In this document: positions 10,877 through 23,109 of the stretch, piece after piece
Layout: each line of letters starts with the position of its first letter
How positions within the stretch are numbered: the first letter of the stretch is position 1
Source of the DNA: Ottelia alismoides
Taxonomy: Eukaryota > Streptophyta > Magnoliopsida > Alismatales > Hydrocharitaceae
DNA: 64,000 bases
Assembly (NCBI GenBank): GCA_037367405.1
Contig: JAZKJV010006929.1
Span: 1 to 64,000 of the forward strand
Reading direction: 5' to 3'
The notes under the pieces: generated by a model
What the model was told of the DNA's origin: nothing
The model's input: only the letters and a program-made list of their open reading frames with translations
Databases searched by the model: none
Position numbers and translations under genes: made by a program

Positions 10877-13800
10877 TGTCTGACAACAAAGCTGATGTTT
10901 CATCCCTGGGTGTCTTCAAAAGTCCAACACCCATCGTCAAGATGGATGGAACAAATTATGAACTGTAGGTCAAGTTCATGAGTTTAATGCAATGCAGTGG
11001 AAAGAAGCACATCCTCACGATAGATGAGCCAAGTGACAAGATTGGGATAAATGCCTCATGAGAGGTGGACGATGCATATGCACGTGTGTGGCTATCTGGG
11101 ACTGTGTCAACAAAGATAGCTAATGATTTTCTGAGTCAGTCTACTGCAAAGGCTATGTGGACATTCTCGCCGCTACATACTCTTCGACGAAGAATGAGTC
11201 GAAGATACTGCAACTTTAGCATGATATCTTCACATCGAAGCAAAATGGTTGCCCCCTTCGTATCCTCTACACTCCTTTAAGGGGTATGCTTGAGAAGCTG
11301 CATGGTTACATTCCCTTGAGACTGCTACGCCAGAGCAGCTTAAGGCATACAGAGACTCTGTGATGACTGTGGTCTTTCTAACAGTCCTTGATCCTGAGTA
11401 CGATACTGCTCGAGCTCAGATTCTAACTGATGCTACCATACCTCCAATGGAGGAGGCACAATGCAGATTGAGTAGGCTCTCTATATCCTCTGGTGGTACT
11501 ATGCAGTCTCAGACATCTTCAGCTATGACTGTATATCGTGGTATGGAGAGCCCTACATCGTGTCGTTGTGGGGGGGGGGGGCTTAGCCGTGGTAGAGGAT
11601 GGGGTGGTTGATCCCGTCAACCGTACACCTATTGCCACAGGTCATGCCACTCTGAGGAAACCTGCTACTCTAAGCATGGGTTTCCCACTTCAGTTCGGGT
11701 TGCAGAGCAGATTCAATAGGTTGGGAGTCCATCACCTGTCTCTGATTAGAGATTTGACGAACTTGTGATGCGACTCAAGGAGAATATGCCTACTCCTGGG
11801 TCAGCCAACTCTCCATCAGGATCGTCAGAGGTACCTGCCTCAGTTGATGCATCAATACAAGGTATAACATGTCTTTACTAGCTGTTACAAGGTAGATTTA
11901 TCAAAATGGATCATGGATTCAGGAGTATCCCATCATCTCTGTGGTGACATGGTTAGTTTGGTGCTTTCAGTCTGACTCAGCCTGGACGATCTGTTGTGAT
12001 AGCAGATGGGACACACTCTCCCATTACTGGTCAGGGGGAGGTGCTACGAACTCTCGATTTGCAGCTTCAGAATGTTCTTTACGCTCTCGCATTTTCTATG
12101 AATTAGTTAAATCACCAAGGATTTACATTGTCGTGGCATATTTGACCCTTATGCTCTTGTGCTTCAGGACATTCTTACGTGCTGGGTGATTGGATCTGGT
12201 CGTGAACAAGGGAGTCTCTACATATTGGTTCAATCTTCTTATGCTGGTGCATCTTCTCTTCACATTGGATCTGTTTCTCCATATGTGTGTCATCGTCATT
12301 TTGATTATCTTCCTTTGTAAAAACTGTATTGCATTCTTCCACAGACTTCCCCTCGTTCTACCTTTCAGTGCGAGGTCTTCCTGCTTGGGAAGCATCATCG
12401 GTCCACATTCCAAAGTCGTTAGGATTGAAGTAATCATAGTCTGTTTGATATAATCCACTTTGATATTTGGGATCCTAGTTGTGTCCTGATCATCATGGAC
12501 ATGTTTTATCTTGTTGCAGTTGATGAATTTTCAAGGTTGTCTTGGATATTTCTTCTTAAAAATAAGTCTGATGATAGTCTTGTTATTCAGTCCTTTACTA
12601 ATGAAATAAAGAATGTTTTTTCAATGAATGTCAAGTTTATACGTTCAGATAATGTGCTAGATTTTACAGTACTCAACCTTCCCAATTTCTTAGATCTTGT
12701 GGTGGACATCTTGTGCATACTTCTCAACAGAATGGGGTGTCATAACAAAAATACCACCATCTTTTGGATGTTACCATGACTCTTGATTCAGAGCCGTGCT
12801 CCTCATTTATACTGGGGGATGCTGTTCTAGCTGCTTTTTTTTGAGGACCAAAAAACAGGGGGATACACTCGGAGGTGTTCGCCCCAACTTTATTAAAAAA
12901 ACAAAGATAAAAGGAAAATTACAGGTATCCCTCGAGATACCAACCATGAAGCTACACCAACACCCAATCATCAACTAAACGTGTACAGTGTAAAAGGATG
13001 TTCTCCTTGTAAAAGCGCTGCCCCGCAAAGATAGCTTTATTTCTCCCCAATCAAATTGCCCATAATCTCGCCAAGGGCCTCAAAAGCTCCCTCCGCTCCC
13101 TACTCTTGTTCGTCACCATCGAGTTACAGAAGGACGCCAAATCCGTGGTACACGGCCAAGCTTCAGCCGCCTCCTGCCAAACCCCCACCACCGCCGGACA
13201 TGCGAAGAAAAGATGCTCCAAAGATTACACAACATTGTTGCATAAAACACATCTATTAGAGATACCGCCAAGCAGTCTCGCACAATGATCCCTCGTCAAC
13301 AGCCTTTGCCTAGGAAACAACTAAAGGAAGAAACCCACCCTTTCAGGTAGCCTCAACCTCCAAAAAAAGCCGCAATCACGCACTACCACCTCCAGCCGCG
13401 ATGGAGGGGGAGTACAAACTGCCCCATACGCCTTCTGAGCCGAGAATGGGCCCCCCTCCAGGCCCAGTGATCCCTCCCGTCCGACGGATTGCCGACCCCT
13501 CTGATGGCGCTCAAAAGATCGAGAAAATCTTGGAGCCTTTGATCCGAGAAGTTTCCACAGAAGAGAGGGAACCACCCCCCTCCGACCAACAGGAGGCGAC
13601 ACAAGCATCTCTATCAGCCGCCAAAGCAAACAAGCGAGGGAACCGAGCACAAAGAGATTCCTCCCCCGTCCAAACATCCGTCCAGAATCTGAAAGTTCAA
13701 CCATCACCAAGCACCGGAGCAAAGAGGGAAGAATATCTAGAGAAGACCTCCTGCACCCCTTTCCAGAAAGGCGTATGAGGCCCCACCCGAGCGGCTGACA

Positions 13801-16116
13801 GCGGGAGCGTCCTGTTAATACCATGAATCTTCCGCAAGACCTCACTACAAAAGTCTTCTAGCTGCTTGTTACCTGGTAAACTGTATGCACTCTTTGGTTA
13901 TGGGGAGAAGATTCCGTTCTCGATTGCATTTTCCGAGACTGATCTTTTCTCACTTATGCCTCGTGTTTTCGGATCAATTGCGTTTATTCATCAGATGTCT
14001 CAAAGTCTTGACAAGCTCTCTCCTAGAGCTGTCAAGTGTGTGTTTGTTGGGTATTCCAAGTCCCATATCCTCATTGACCCTGTTCGACGTAGGTTTTATG
14101 TTAGTGCAGATGTCAGCTTCTTTGAGGACATTATGTATTTCTATCTTACATGTGACAAGCTCATTCCTTCAGAGAATGGAGAGGAAGTCTATATGCCTCT
14201 ACCTCTGATTTCATCTATCCAGGACCTACTACACTATCATCTCCACCACCACCACCACCGCCACCTTCTCCTCCATCGTCGTCACCACGTCCTCCTCCGC
14301 CACTTGCCACACCTTCCTTCTTTCCCCAGGTTTACCATCGCCAACCTTGTGCTCATGTGCCTCCTCCATCATCCAGCATGCACAAGGTATGTTCTGAGCA
14401 TTTGAGTTTTTCTAATGGCACTGGTGATTTGCATGCGCAGCTTGAGGTGCAAGATATTATAGATGATACATCTTATGCGGATGCTGATGACCTAGATGTT
14501 TATCTACGAAGCAGAGGCGTGCATGCACTATGTATCCTCTTGCTTCCCATGTTTACCTAGCTCGACTTTCCGAGGATTTTCAGAGGTTCATTGTGGGATT
14601 ATCAACTGTGGAGATACCACGATCTTATCAGGAGGCCTTGCAGAGTAGTAAGTAACATTTGGCGATGGAGGAAATGACAACTTTAGAGTCTCGTGATACG
14701 TGGAGTGTTGTTCAAGCTCCTCCAGGAGTTTTTGTTGTTGGCAACAAGTGGGTGTTTACTGTAAAACAACATGAGGATGGTACTGTGGATAGGTATAAGG
14801 CTAGTTTGGTTGCTCGTGGGTTCACCCAAACCTATGGGGTGGATTAACGGAGTACTTTTTCTCAAGTTGCGCGTCATTCTACGCTGCGGATTCTTATTGT
14901 TGTTGCTGTGGTTAAGGACTGGCCGCTTTTTCAATTGGATGTCAAGAATGCATTCTTGTATGGGGATTTGCAGGAGGAAGTTTACATACATCAACCACCA
15001 GGGTTTGTTGTTGAGGGTGAGTCCAGTTTGGTATGCAGACTTCACAAGGCCATATATGGCCTTAAGCAGAGTCCGAGAGCTTGGTTTTAGAAGCTCTCGG
15101 AGTTGATTGAATAGAAGGGGTTTGTCAGATCTACTGCTGATCATTTTCTATTTGTTAGGAGAACCCAGAGAGGTACCGTTGCTATTCTGGTTTATGTTGA
15201 TGACATTATTGTTACTGGTAGCGATGAACAAGGCATTCAGGCGACTTATGATTTTCTTGGACGACAATTTGTGACCAAGGACCTTAGCAAACTGCGTTAC
15301 TTTCTTGGCCTAGAGTTTGCAAGAAATCATCATGGTATGGTAATGACGCAACAAAAGTATGCCACTTATCTTTTATCTGAGACATGTATGCCAGGATGTA
15401 GGCCTGCTACTACTCCAATGGATCCTAATGACAGGCTTTAGGATAATGACTCATATGAGGTAGATAAGAGGCGATACAAAGAGTTAGTAGGAAAGCCGTT
15501 GTATGTTAGCATTACTAGGCCCGATATATCTTTTGTTGTTAGCAGGGTCAACCAATTTATGGAGTAACCCATGCATGCTCACATGGATACAGTTAATATG
15601 ATCTTGAGGTATCTGAAGTCTTCTCTTGGTGCATGCCTTTTATTCAGAAGAGATACGTCTCTCACAGTTACTGGATGTACAGATGTTGATTATGTTGGGT
15701 ACCCCAAGGACAGGAAGTCCACTTCTGGTTTCACTGTGTTTGTTAGTAGCTCACTAGTTTTATGGAAGAGTAAGAAACAGATTGTTGTAAATAGATCTAG
15801 TGCTAAATCAGAGTGTAGGGCTATGACCTAAGGGAGAACGGAAATGATGTCGGTCAATTCTATCCTGACGGACCTAACTATTGAGGTCTCTCTTCCTATG
15901 CACCTCAAATGTGATAATCAAGCAGCTCTATTCATAGGCAATAATCCAACCTTCCATGAAAGAACAAAGCACATTGAAGTTGACTGCCATTACACTCGTG
16001 ATTTGATTCAAAAGGGCTTATTTTCACTTCTCATGTTTCTTCAAGCGATTAGATTGCATATATGTTTAACAAAGCTCTTACGAGGGGTCCTTTTCATCGT
16101 TGCCATTCCAAGCTGA
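10877..16116 (+). pseudogene. gag-pol of Copia F, broken
   Basis: Gag begins near 10877 (MSDNKADV) and already has stops within the first 60 codons. The knuckle near 11620 has lost its first cysteine (YCHRSCHSEETC). The protease active site reads WIMDSGVSHH near 11905. The integrase core is at 12495-12830 (FYLVAVDEFSRLSWIF) and continues after the L1 insertion at 13868. RT is at 14640-15540, including [32 protein letters not shown] and an intact YVDDIIVTG box near 15200. RNase H is at 15570-16116 (DVDYVGYPKDRKSTSGF, then KHIEVDCHY). Many stops and frameshifts make it non-coding. Confidence 0.88.
12837..13855 (-). mobile_element. 5'-truncated L1 LINE fragment inside Copia F integrase
   Basis: A 12-bp TSD (TTCTAGCTGCTT, 12825-12836 and 13856-13867) brackets 1019 bp. 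A T run at the left end is the poly(A) tail of a minus-strand insertion. The minus strand encodes the zf-RVT region that ends L1 ORF2 (FSAQKAYGAV, FFWRLRLPERVGFF, then CNNVVESLEHLFFACP in another frame). Integrase reading resumes after it (GDAVLAA joined to CYLVNC). It is a different L1 copy from the one hosting element B. Confidence 0.9.
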
Positions 16117-16153
16117 GCATGGTAGACATATTATGCTCTAGCTTGATGGGGAG

Positions 16154-16302
16154 TGTTGAGATACTTATATCTCTTTGTCTTAATTTTGCAATTTTCTATT
16201 TCTTTAGTATACTTTATGTATTTTTCCCTTTGATCTTTTCTCCTATATAAGAGAGTTCTAGGGCTACGATGAATCCAACTTTTCATTTCACAACTTTTCA
16301 CA
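16154..16302 (+). repeat. 3' LTR of Copia F
   Basis: 149 bp, starting TGTTGAGATAC directly after the polypurine stretch GATGGGGAG and ending TTTTCACA. Followed by the TSD GGGTA. Confidence 0.9.
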
Positions 16303-16588
16303 GGGTAATTGGATCTTTCTCTCCAAGACCCAATTACCCCCCCCACGCATGTTTAGTCCCACATATATTATTTGTGTGACTCGGTCTCTTCGTGGGACTA
16401 TATACGGAGCTTCACACCTTTTGTCCTCATTGAAAGATTGCAATAGACGATCCGACCCTAAAGGCATTTTCCTGTGGTTTCATCCCACTCCTCACAGAGT
16501 AGGGTTTAAAGTAAAATCCCGTGTGTTCTGCTTTTCATATTTTTATGTTTTGTTCCGATTCTGCTTCCATGTTCTTTGTATTTCAACA
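16303..16588 (+). repeat. 5' LTR of element B, remainder
   Basis: Begins with the duplicated GGGTA and continues AATTGGATCT, collinear with the 3' LTR copy at 19872 onward. Ends TTTCAACA. Confidence 0.85.
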
Positions 16589-17644
16589 TAGTATCATAGC
16601 AAATAAAATTTGAGATCATATTTGAGAATTTTTTATTTGTTTGTGTAATCTCGAAGATTCACATTGGGTCATTGTTCTTAAAATTTTCTGAAGATATGCT
16701 ACCGCGATAAACGAGTTCTTTAAGTTTGTTCAAGTTCTGGCACAACAAGGTTCCATCATCTTCAGCAAATGGCGACAAGGGTTCCTCTCTTGGAACCCTA
16801 GATTCCACCTACGCAATCCATCTCCAGTCTAGAGACTTTTTGTCCTACGCAACTTCACCCATTCTTCTTTCGATGCCATGTGATGAGCCCCATACGAAAC
16901 TCAGGGAGCATTATGGTTGGGTTTCTGGGACTCTACTACGATTTGGTTACTTCTAAGATTTCTTTGAAAACCATCGTCGCGACTCCAGTTTGATCGTTCC
17001 AATGACATCTTCTCCAAGCACGAAGAAGCCCCGACTCCGCCACATCTCCATGCTTCTTACCAAAGATCCGATGAAGACTCCCTTCGAGACCAACACCAGA
17101 TGCGTAGAAAGGCTCTAGGCGTGCAACTACTCGATTTTTTTGCTCCAGGTTACTGCGACCACCTCGCAACCACTACTTGCTCCACGTGGAACTCCGCCAG
17201 ACAGCATCTCCAGCCGCATCTCCATCTTCTATGCGCCACAAAGAAGCAACAAGTTCATGCTACCCCCAAACTCAAGGTAGTGTTGCTGTATCCTCCAGGC
17301 GTCGTTGCTCAAATCTCCAGAGGCCTCATTGTAGCTATCGAGCACTCCTTGCGACCTCCTAATACCATCTCCAAGCGCATGAGGGGACTCTATGTCGATA
17401 GTGGCGTAGATCTCAGGAGGAGAATGCCTCATTAGGGATGCTATGAATAGGGTTCCATTGACATGGAGTCCTAATAGCTGTTATTTTGTTCCTCTGCCTA
17501 AAGGAGGCTACTGAAGTATCTTGAACCGACATATTTCAATTAAAAAGGGGCCCACAAAAAAAAAGGACTGAGAGGAGGCTTGTGGGACGCAAGTTTTTTA
17601 AAATGAAGACCCACAGAAAAAGCTTGATTTGCAAAGAGAGAGAG
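16589..17644 (+). other. internal region of element B, first part
   Basis: It starts with a degenerate PBS (TAGTATCATAGC). Short ORFs at 16726-16956 and 17100-17435 show no gag or pol similarity. I see no domain here. Confidence 0.5.
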
Positions 17645-17671
17645 AGAGGAAGCAACAACAACAACAACAAC

Positions 17672-18157
17672 AACATAGCCTTTTCCCACAATTAAGTAGG
17701 GTCGGCTACATGGATTCTTTGCCTCCACATATCTATCTTGGACCAATTCCGGGCTTATATCCACAAAACTAAAATCCCGTCGTATAGTCTCTTTCCAACA
17801 CTTCTTGTCCCATCCTCGTCCTCTCTTAGCCAACTCAACATCCCAACACTCACATCTCCTAACTGGTGCATCAACTGATCTTCTTTGCAAATGACCAAAC
17901 CATCTTAAGTAGTTTTTTCGCATCTTATCCTCGACCAGAGCTTCACCAACTTTCTTTCTAATTGCATCATTCCGAATCCGATCTTTACATGTGTGTCCAA
18001 ACATCCACCTTAGCATTTTCATTTCTGCTACATCCATTCTCTGCACATGTCTATGGTTCACAAGCCAACATTCAGATCCATAGAGCATAGTAGGTTTCAC
18101 AGCCGCTTTGTAAAACTTTTCTTTACTTTTAATGAATTTTCTTATCACAGAGAACAA
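17672..18157 (-). pseudogene. RTE LINE ORF, C-terminal part
   Basis: Continues the RT reading in another frame: the MLYGSECW, MLRWMFGHT and RWFGHLQRRSVDAPVRRCE blocks that follow RT in plant RTE proteins. A frame change near 18160-18180 separates it from the RT core, so the protein is broken. Confidence 0.8.
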
Positions 18158-18179
18158 CAGAGGCTCCTCTCAACTTTAT

Positions 18180-18821
18180 CTAGCATGCATTTATTCTATT
18201 AGTAATATCTCCATCAATTTCCCCTTCATGTTGTAAAATAGATCCTAAATATCTAAAAGAATCTCTCTTCCAAATGCTATCATCACCAATTGTCACCCTG
18301 ATTCCTTCACCATTGCTTCCATCAAAGGTGCACTCCATATATTCTATCTTAGCCATACTTATACGAAATCTTTTAGTCTCCAACTCATGTCTCCAGATCT
18401 CAACCTTCTCATTTACTCCATCTCTAGTCTCGTTAATCAACACAATGCCATTAGCAAATAACATACACCAACGTAACTCATCCTGAATGTGACTTGTCAA
18501 CTCGTCCATAATCAAAGTAAAAAGAAATGGACTCAAAGCTGAACCTTGATGTAAACCAATGTTGATGTCAAAATAACCAGTCTTCCCAGACGGGTTCCTT
18601 ACACAATATAAAGCCCTATCATACATGTCCTTTATGAGGTTAATGTATAGGACATGCACTTGTCTCTTTTTCAAAACTCTCCACAATATCTCTCGTGGGA
18701 CATAATCATAAGCCTTCTCCAAATCAATAAAGATCATATGTTGGTTCTTCCTTTTAACTCTATAAATCTCCATTGTTCTCCTCATCAAATGGATGGCTTC
18801 AATAGTTGAGTGACTTGACAT
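18180..18821 (-). pseudogene. RTE LINE reverse transcriptase core, catalytic box lost
   Basis: About 210 residues of RT fingers and palm, from STIEAIHLMRR to DGDITNRI. In the family the palm box is FADD, whose two aspartates bind metal. Here it is FANG, so both are replaced and no activity is expected. Confidence 0.85.
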
Positions 18822-19026
18822 GAATTCGAATTGGTTTTCTTTTTACATTGGAAACTTGCCTCAACATTCTTTCGATCTCATGTTCCAAATTTTCATAGTG
18901 TGACTCATCAGCTTGATACCTCTGCAATTTGAACAATTTTGAATGTCTCCTTTATTCTTATAAAGAGGTATCACGATACTCCTCCAATCTCCAAGCATTT
19001 TCTTGCTTCACCAAATAAAGAGGAAG

Positions 19027-19853
19027 AGCCGAACAAAAAAAAAGAGACGACCATAAAAAAAGAACAATTTGTGCAAAAAGGAATATAATAAAGAGGCAAA
19101 AAGAAGGAAAAATGGACGTTTTTTCTCCCAACTCGATCGTATACAAGTATGCGAGAAAGGGAGAGTGAGAACATGGTAATACATTATTCTACTTGAGATA
19201 TATCTATCGGATTTCTACATGCGTCCATCGTCATCTACTCGTGGCTCCTCAACAAAAAGTAATCTCTGCATCATATGTCTTTCCCTGATCATCGGTCCCT
19301 ATATAAGCGAACCAACTCCATTTCACCATAAAATAGGGAGAAGCCATCTTTGGGTCAAGTATAGGAGAAGCCCAACTGGAGGTGCCTAATCCTCCACTAC
19401 TTCGAGATCTGCATTAGGGACGACCATTGCATTGGGTGTTTATTCCCGATTGTCGGGTGTCTATTCCTGACATCAACATAGACTTCTCTACCTAAGATCA
19501 TAACAGACTTCTACTGCCGTCCATGACTGATAGAGCGACACTCCAAACTACTACTACCGTCAGCTGTCTTCACCGAGCATCAACTACTTCATCGGATATC
19601 TTTCCCGGCTTCTATTCCACACTGGACTTCTTCTACAACGATTCTACTCCAGGTATGGCATGGTTATCACATCGACTCTTCTACAAGCACATGCCTGATC
19701 ATTGCAGACCCGTCCTTGTGCGAGGTCGTCTAACAGCAACAACTACTTCGAGCGTCAGTCTATTCCTCTCTTAGATGTATCTTGTGAAAATGAGTTGTAT
19801 ATACTTTCTTTTGTTACAAGCTGTAGCTTTTCCAGCGCCAACTTGAGGGGGAG
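19027..19853 (+). other. internal region of element B, second part
   Basis: No domain recognised. The last 60 bp end in GCGCCAACTTGAGGGGGAG, the polypurine tract that primes plus-strand synthesis next to the 3' LTR. Confidence 0.5.
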
Positions 19854-20144
19854 TGCTGGAATATGCAATAGAGGGGTAATTGGATCTCTCTAACATCCAA
19901 TTATCCCACTCATGTTTAGTTCCACATCTACTATTTGTGGGACTCGGTCTGTAGGACTGTACAAGGAGTCTCACACCCTATACTCATTGAGAGATTGCAA
20001 TAGATGATCCAACCCGAGAGGCCTTCTCCTGTGGTTTCATCCCGCTCCCACGGATTAGGGTTTCACGTAAAGTCCCGAGCATTCTACTTTTTATATTTTG
20101 TGCTCTTGTTCTGGTTCCTTTTCTACGTTCTTTATATTTCAACA
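19854..20144 (+). repeat. 3' LTR of element B
   Basis: 291 bp from TGCTGGAATATGC to TTTCAACA, followed by the TSD AGAAT at 20145-20149. It keeps the GTGGTTTCATCCCGCTCC and TAGGGTTTCACGTAAAG segments shared with the LTRs of elements C and D. Confidence 0.88.
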
Positions 20145-20623
20145 AGAATAAAGAAATGGTTATAAGCATTGAACACATCATGATGAGATAACCATCCTTG
20201 AAAAGTAGCTTCAACCTCCAATCCTTAAGCTTTTGCTCCGGTCTCTCCACCACTGGACGCCAGTCTACTGATTTACTGGTTGGTCTCACTAAGGATAAAC
20301 CGAATTATTTGACAAATGAACTTGATCGTTTCGTAGTGTCCTCCAACACTCGATATCCTCCTAATTGTCTATGGTGAAGACAACAAAAGTAGACTTTTGA
20401 TCATTAACTCTTAAGCCTAATGCTTTACTAAAAACCTCAATGAAGGTTGACTCTTCATGCTTGCGATTAAGGTACTTGGACTAGGGTATCGTATCCTATG
20501 CACAATACTGCTACAGAACTCTAATCTCATCTTGCCACCATTCCTGACATCATTAAAGCCAAGACATCCATCATCAAAATGAACAATATGAGAGTCAGGA
20601 CTCAGGAGGTACCCTTGTTTCAT

Positions 20624-22125
20624 CTAAGGCCTTAAATATCATATTTCGATTTCATTTCGGTAATCATGGAAAGAGAAATTCGATGGATTTTTTGTGGAAT
20701 TTCGATGAAATGATCGGAAATTGGGGAAATCACTTGAAAACTATTTTTTTTCAAAAATTGAGAGTTTCTAATATTCTTTAACACAATATATGAGATAGAA
20801 ATACATAGTTTTTACCTAGTAATATGATATTAACCTTGATATATTACATTAAATTTCCATCTAATTGCTTTAACAATAAAAAGTAGTGTGCTGCTTAATA
20901 CTAGAACTCGAATCAAATTTGGAACCGAAATTAGAACCCATCAGTTTCACCTCTTAAACATGAAGAGAATGGTAGCGTGTGCAATAAAAGCAGATAAAAA
21001 CATAGGCTAACAAAAAGCACTAGCAAAATGATATCTTATGTAAGACATCGAAGGCCCAAACAATAGCTTAGAACTTGTATCTAAGCAAAATACTTTCAGC
21101 TCAGAAAAACATTTAGTTGTAAAAATAAAATAAGACACATATAGACACACAAATATAAATCTTTCTAATATACATGTCTAATACATTGTATAGCATGTGA
21201 TCGTAAAATATATGATTACAAGACACAAACAAATCAATTAACGCCAAGAAGCTACGTAGCACTCACAAGCACAATCTATATCCAACCTGAGAGTAGGCAA
21301 ATACTTGCAATCAGAAGACTTGGAAGGTTGCTAACAACCTAGCACTCGCATATCCTCAGGTAAAAGCAGTGCCTTAAATTTTGGATTTCGGTTTCATTTC
21401 ACCAAGTAAGGAAAGGTAAATTTCGATGAAATCGTTAGGAATCTTGGAAATGATTTTGAACTTGACTTTTTATAAAAACTAAGGTTTTTAATATTACTAA
21501 ATCAATAAATAAAATAGAAATGCACAATTGTTTGTAAAATAGAATTGTAAATACAAGTTTTGAAGCAGTATTATCGTCATAATCATCTCATGTTGATATG
21601 TAGCAACGTGTTGCTTAGAGTCAGAACTTTATACTAATTGGATGCTAAAAACATGATAATCACCTCTTCAATAAGAATGATGTGATACATGTAATAACTA
21701 CTATCAATATTTATATATATATATATATCAAAAGAAAGAAAGATAAAAAATAAAGTTAAAACTTGAATTTGACTTTAAGATCTTGTGTCTAATTGATCTG
21801 GGTTATCTTTAGATCTAAAATTTAGAAACAAACTAAAGAAACCTCTTCAAATAATGTAAATCACTCTAAAAACTCAACACAACGGTGGATAAATACATGA
21901 AAATTCATTAAGATATGCAAATTTTGATGAAAGTGAAGAGTAGATTCCCTTTTTTTGTTGTTCTGCAGAAACGACATGCAATTTCGATGAAATTTCATGG
22001 ATATTTCGCTGATATTTCGTTGAAATCCTAGAAAAAGAAATAAGGTAGTGTTTCGATTGCGGTTACTTAAAGAAATGGAAATTTTGGAAAAGTTCAATAG
22101 AATTTCATTGAAATTTGAGGCCATG
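20624..22125. mobile_element. hAT-like element with GAAAT/TTTCG repeat words
   Basis: Starts CTAAGGCCTTAAAT and ends TTTGAGGCCATG, giving imperfect inverted ends of the CATGGCCTCAAA type seen in the element at 56128. Flanks GTTTCATC and GTTTCATT match at 7 of 8 bases. The L1 reading resumes across it. Both ends are packed with ATTTCGATTTC/GAAATTTC-type words, and a second end-like sequence at about 21370 suggests an internal duplication or nested copy. No transposase is seen. Confidence 0.65.
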
Positions 22126-22232
22126 GTTTCATTCCTCTCTCCAACTGCACCTACTCCTACTCCTTCGACTGCCTATTTGCTAGGATGAAAAATGACATAG
22201 TCATTATACATTTATTCATCAAAGCCAACCAC

Positions 22233-22333
22233 AACAACAACAACAAAGCCTTTTCCCACATTTAAGTAAGGTCGGCTACATGGATTCTTCGCCTCCATTC
22301 AGATCTATCGTGGATTAGTCCCTGGCTTATATT
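22233..22333 (-). mobile_element. 101-bp RTE LINE tail fragment with 15-bp TSD
   Basis: The (AAC)n run, CCTTTTCCCACA and GTCGGCTACATGGATTC repeat the 3' end of the RTE copy at 17653. The 15-bp TSD ATCAAAGCCAACCAC is at 22218-22232 and 22334-22348. It is an extremely 5'-truncated RTE insertion, or a SINE borrowing the RTE tail. Confidence 0.85.
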
Positions 22334-22958
22334 ATCAAAGCCAACCACTGCGGTCGAAAATTCATCTTCCAGTACATGGTCCAAAGGAACAAGCAATACA
22401 GAGAGTATCATATGCCTTCGTAATGTCAATTGTCTACTTGAAGCCCTTCATGCTACTGTGTCCCAAAATGAATCCGTCTTTATTGTCATCATGAAATTGT
22501 CCAGCATAACAGAGATCTCCCTGAAATGAAAACAGATTAAACTGGACTAAGGCCCACAAAACTCTCCTCATCAGTCTTAGAGCCAGGGTCTTGGCAATGG
22601 CCAACTATATGGTAGTGGACAATATGATTGGTTTGTTGTTTACCACATCTTTGGAGAATCCCTCTTAAGTTTCAAGAAGAGGAAGACCTTATTGAGGCTC
22701 TCGAATCTGGAGTTGCCTGCCTAAAACTTCCCAACCATGTTCATGAGCGCATTGCATCCGCTCCACAATGTGGCAAAATTGTTTATAGGAGATAAGGAAG
22801 CCAACCAGACTCAGTGAATCATCGTGCTTCATGGTTGCCATAGCAACCTTGAACTCATCCTTTACAATTGATTTCACGAGATCCTACTCCACGGACAACC
22901 TGTTGGGTTATTCACCTCATTATCAAGCTTCCCCAGACTACCTCGTGGTGAACTCCAT

Positions 22959-23102
22959 TGTTGTAAGAAAATGATAATCTTCTATTCCTGAAACCCTAGG
23001 CTTTCTTATATAGAGGAGAGGCCTATGGGTAAATTACATAAAATAGACATAAGAAAAATAAAACAACGGAAAGAGTACATAAGACATGGAAATATCTCTG
23101 CA
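22959..23102 (-). repeat. 3' LTR of Copia A
   Basis: 144 bp; on the minus strand it begins TGCAGAGATATTTCC after the polypurine tract and ends in CA. It holds a TATATAAG box (about 23005-23012, minus strand). Confidence 0.88.
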
Positions 23103-23109
23103 CTCCCCC

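Larger units (their letters stand above)
10243..16302 (+). mobile_element. Copia element F, inserted in the 5' LTR of element B
   Basis: Two 149-bp LTRs (10243-10391 and 16154-16302) begin TGTTGAGATACTTATAT and end in TTTTCACA or TTTCCACA. The 5-bp TSD GGGTA is exact on both sides (10238-10242 and 16303-16307). The flanking sequence is the LTR of element B, continuous once F is removed. A 1019-bp L1 fragment sits inside the integrase region. Without it F is about 5.0 kb, a normal size for a compact plant Copia. Confidence 0.93.
17653..19018 (-). mobile_element. RTE-clade LINE, 5'-truncated, inside element B
   Basis: A (CAA)n run at 17653 is the minus-strand TTG-repeat tail typical of plant RTE LINEs. 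A possible 8-bp TSD AGAGGAAG lies at 17645-17652 and 19019-19026, though the left copy is in a GA-rich run. RT blocks on the minus strand: KNKGDIQNCSNCRGIKLMS near 18930, STIEAIHLMRR, FIDLEKAYDYVPREILWRVL and GLHQGSALSPFLF. The catalytic box reads FANGIVLI where FADD is normal. After that come KRDSFRYLGSILQ, KPTMLYGSECWLV, VAEMKMLRWMFGHT and RWFGHLQRR. Confidence 0.9.
10218..20144 (+). mobile_element. element B: non-autonomous Copia-type LTR retrotransposon with nested insertions
   Basis: The 5' LTR begins TGTTGGAGTATG at 10218 and is interrupted after 25 bp by Copia F. It resumes at 16303 and ends TTTCAACA at 16588. The 3' LTR is 19854-20144, preceded by the polypurine tract CTTGAGGGGGAG. 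A worn primer-binding site (TAGTATCATAGC) follows the 5' LTR. An exact 5-bp TSD (AGAAT) flanks the whole element. The internal region has no recognisable gag or pol, only short ORFs, and contains an RTE LINE at 17653-19018. LTR sequence and 3' end resemble elements C and D. Confidence 0.85.

Noticed and set aside
13401..13778. Plus-strand 125-residue ORF
   Set aside because: It is antisense to the L1 zf-RVT region inside Copia F.
17653..17675. (CAA)n as a plain microsatellite
   Set aside because: It is the tail of an RTE LINE, and the same run followed by the same sequence occurs at 22233.
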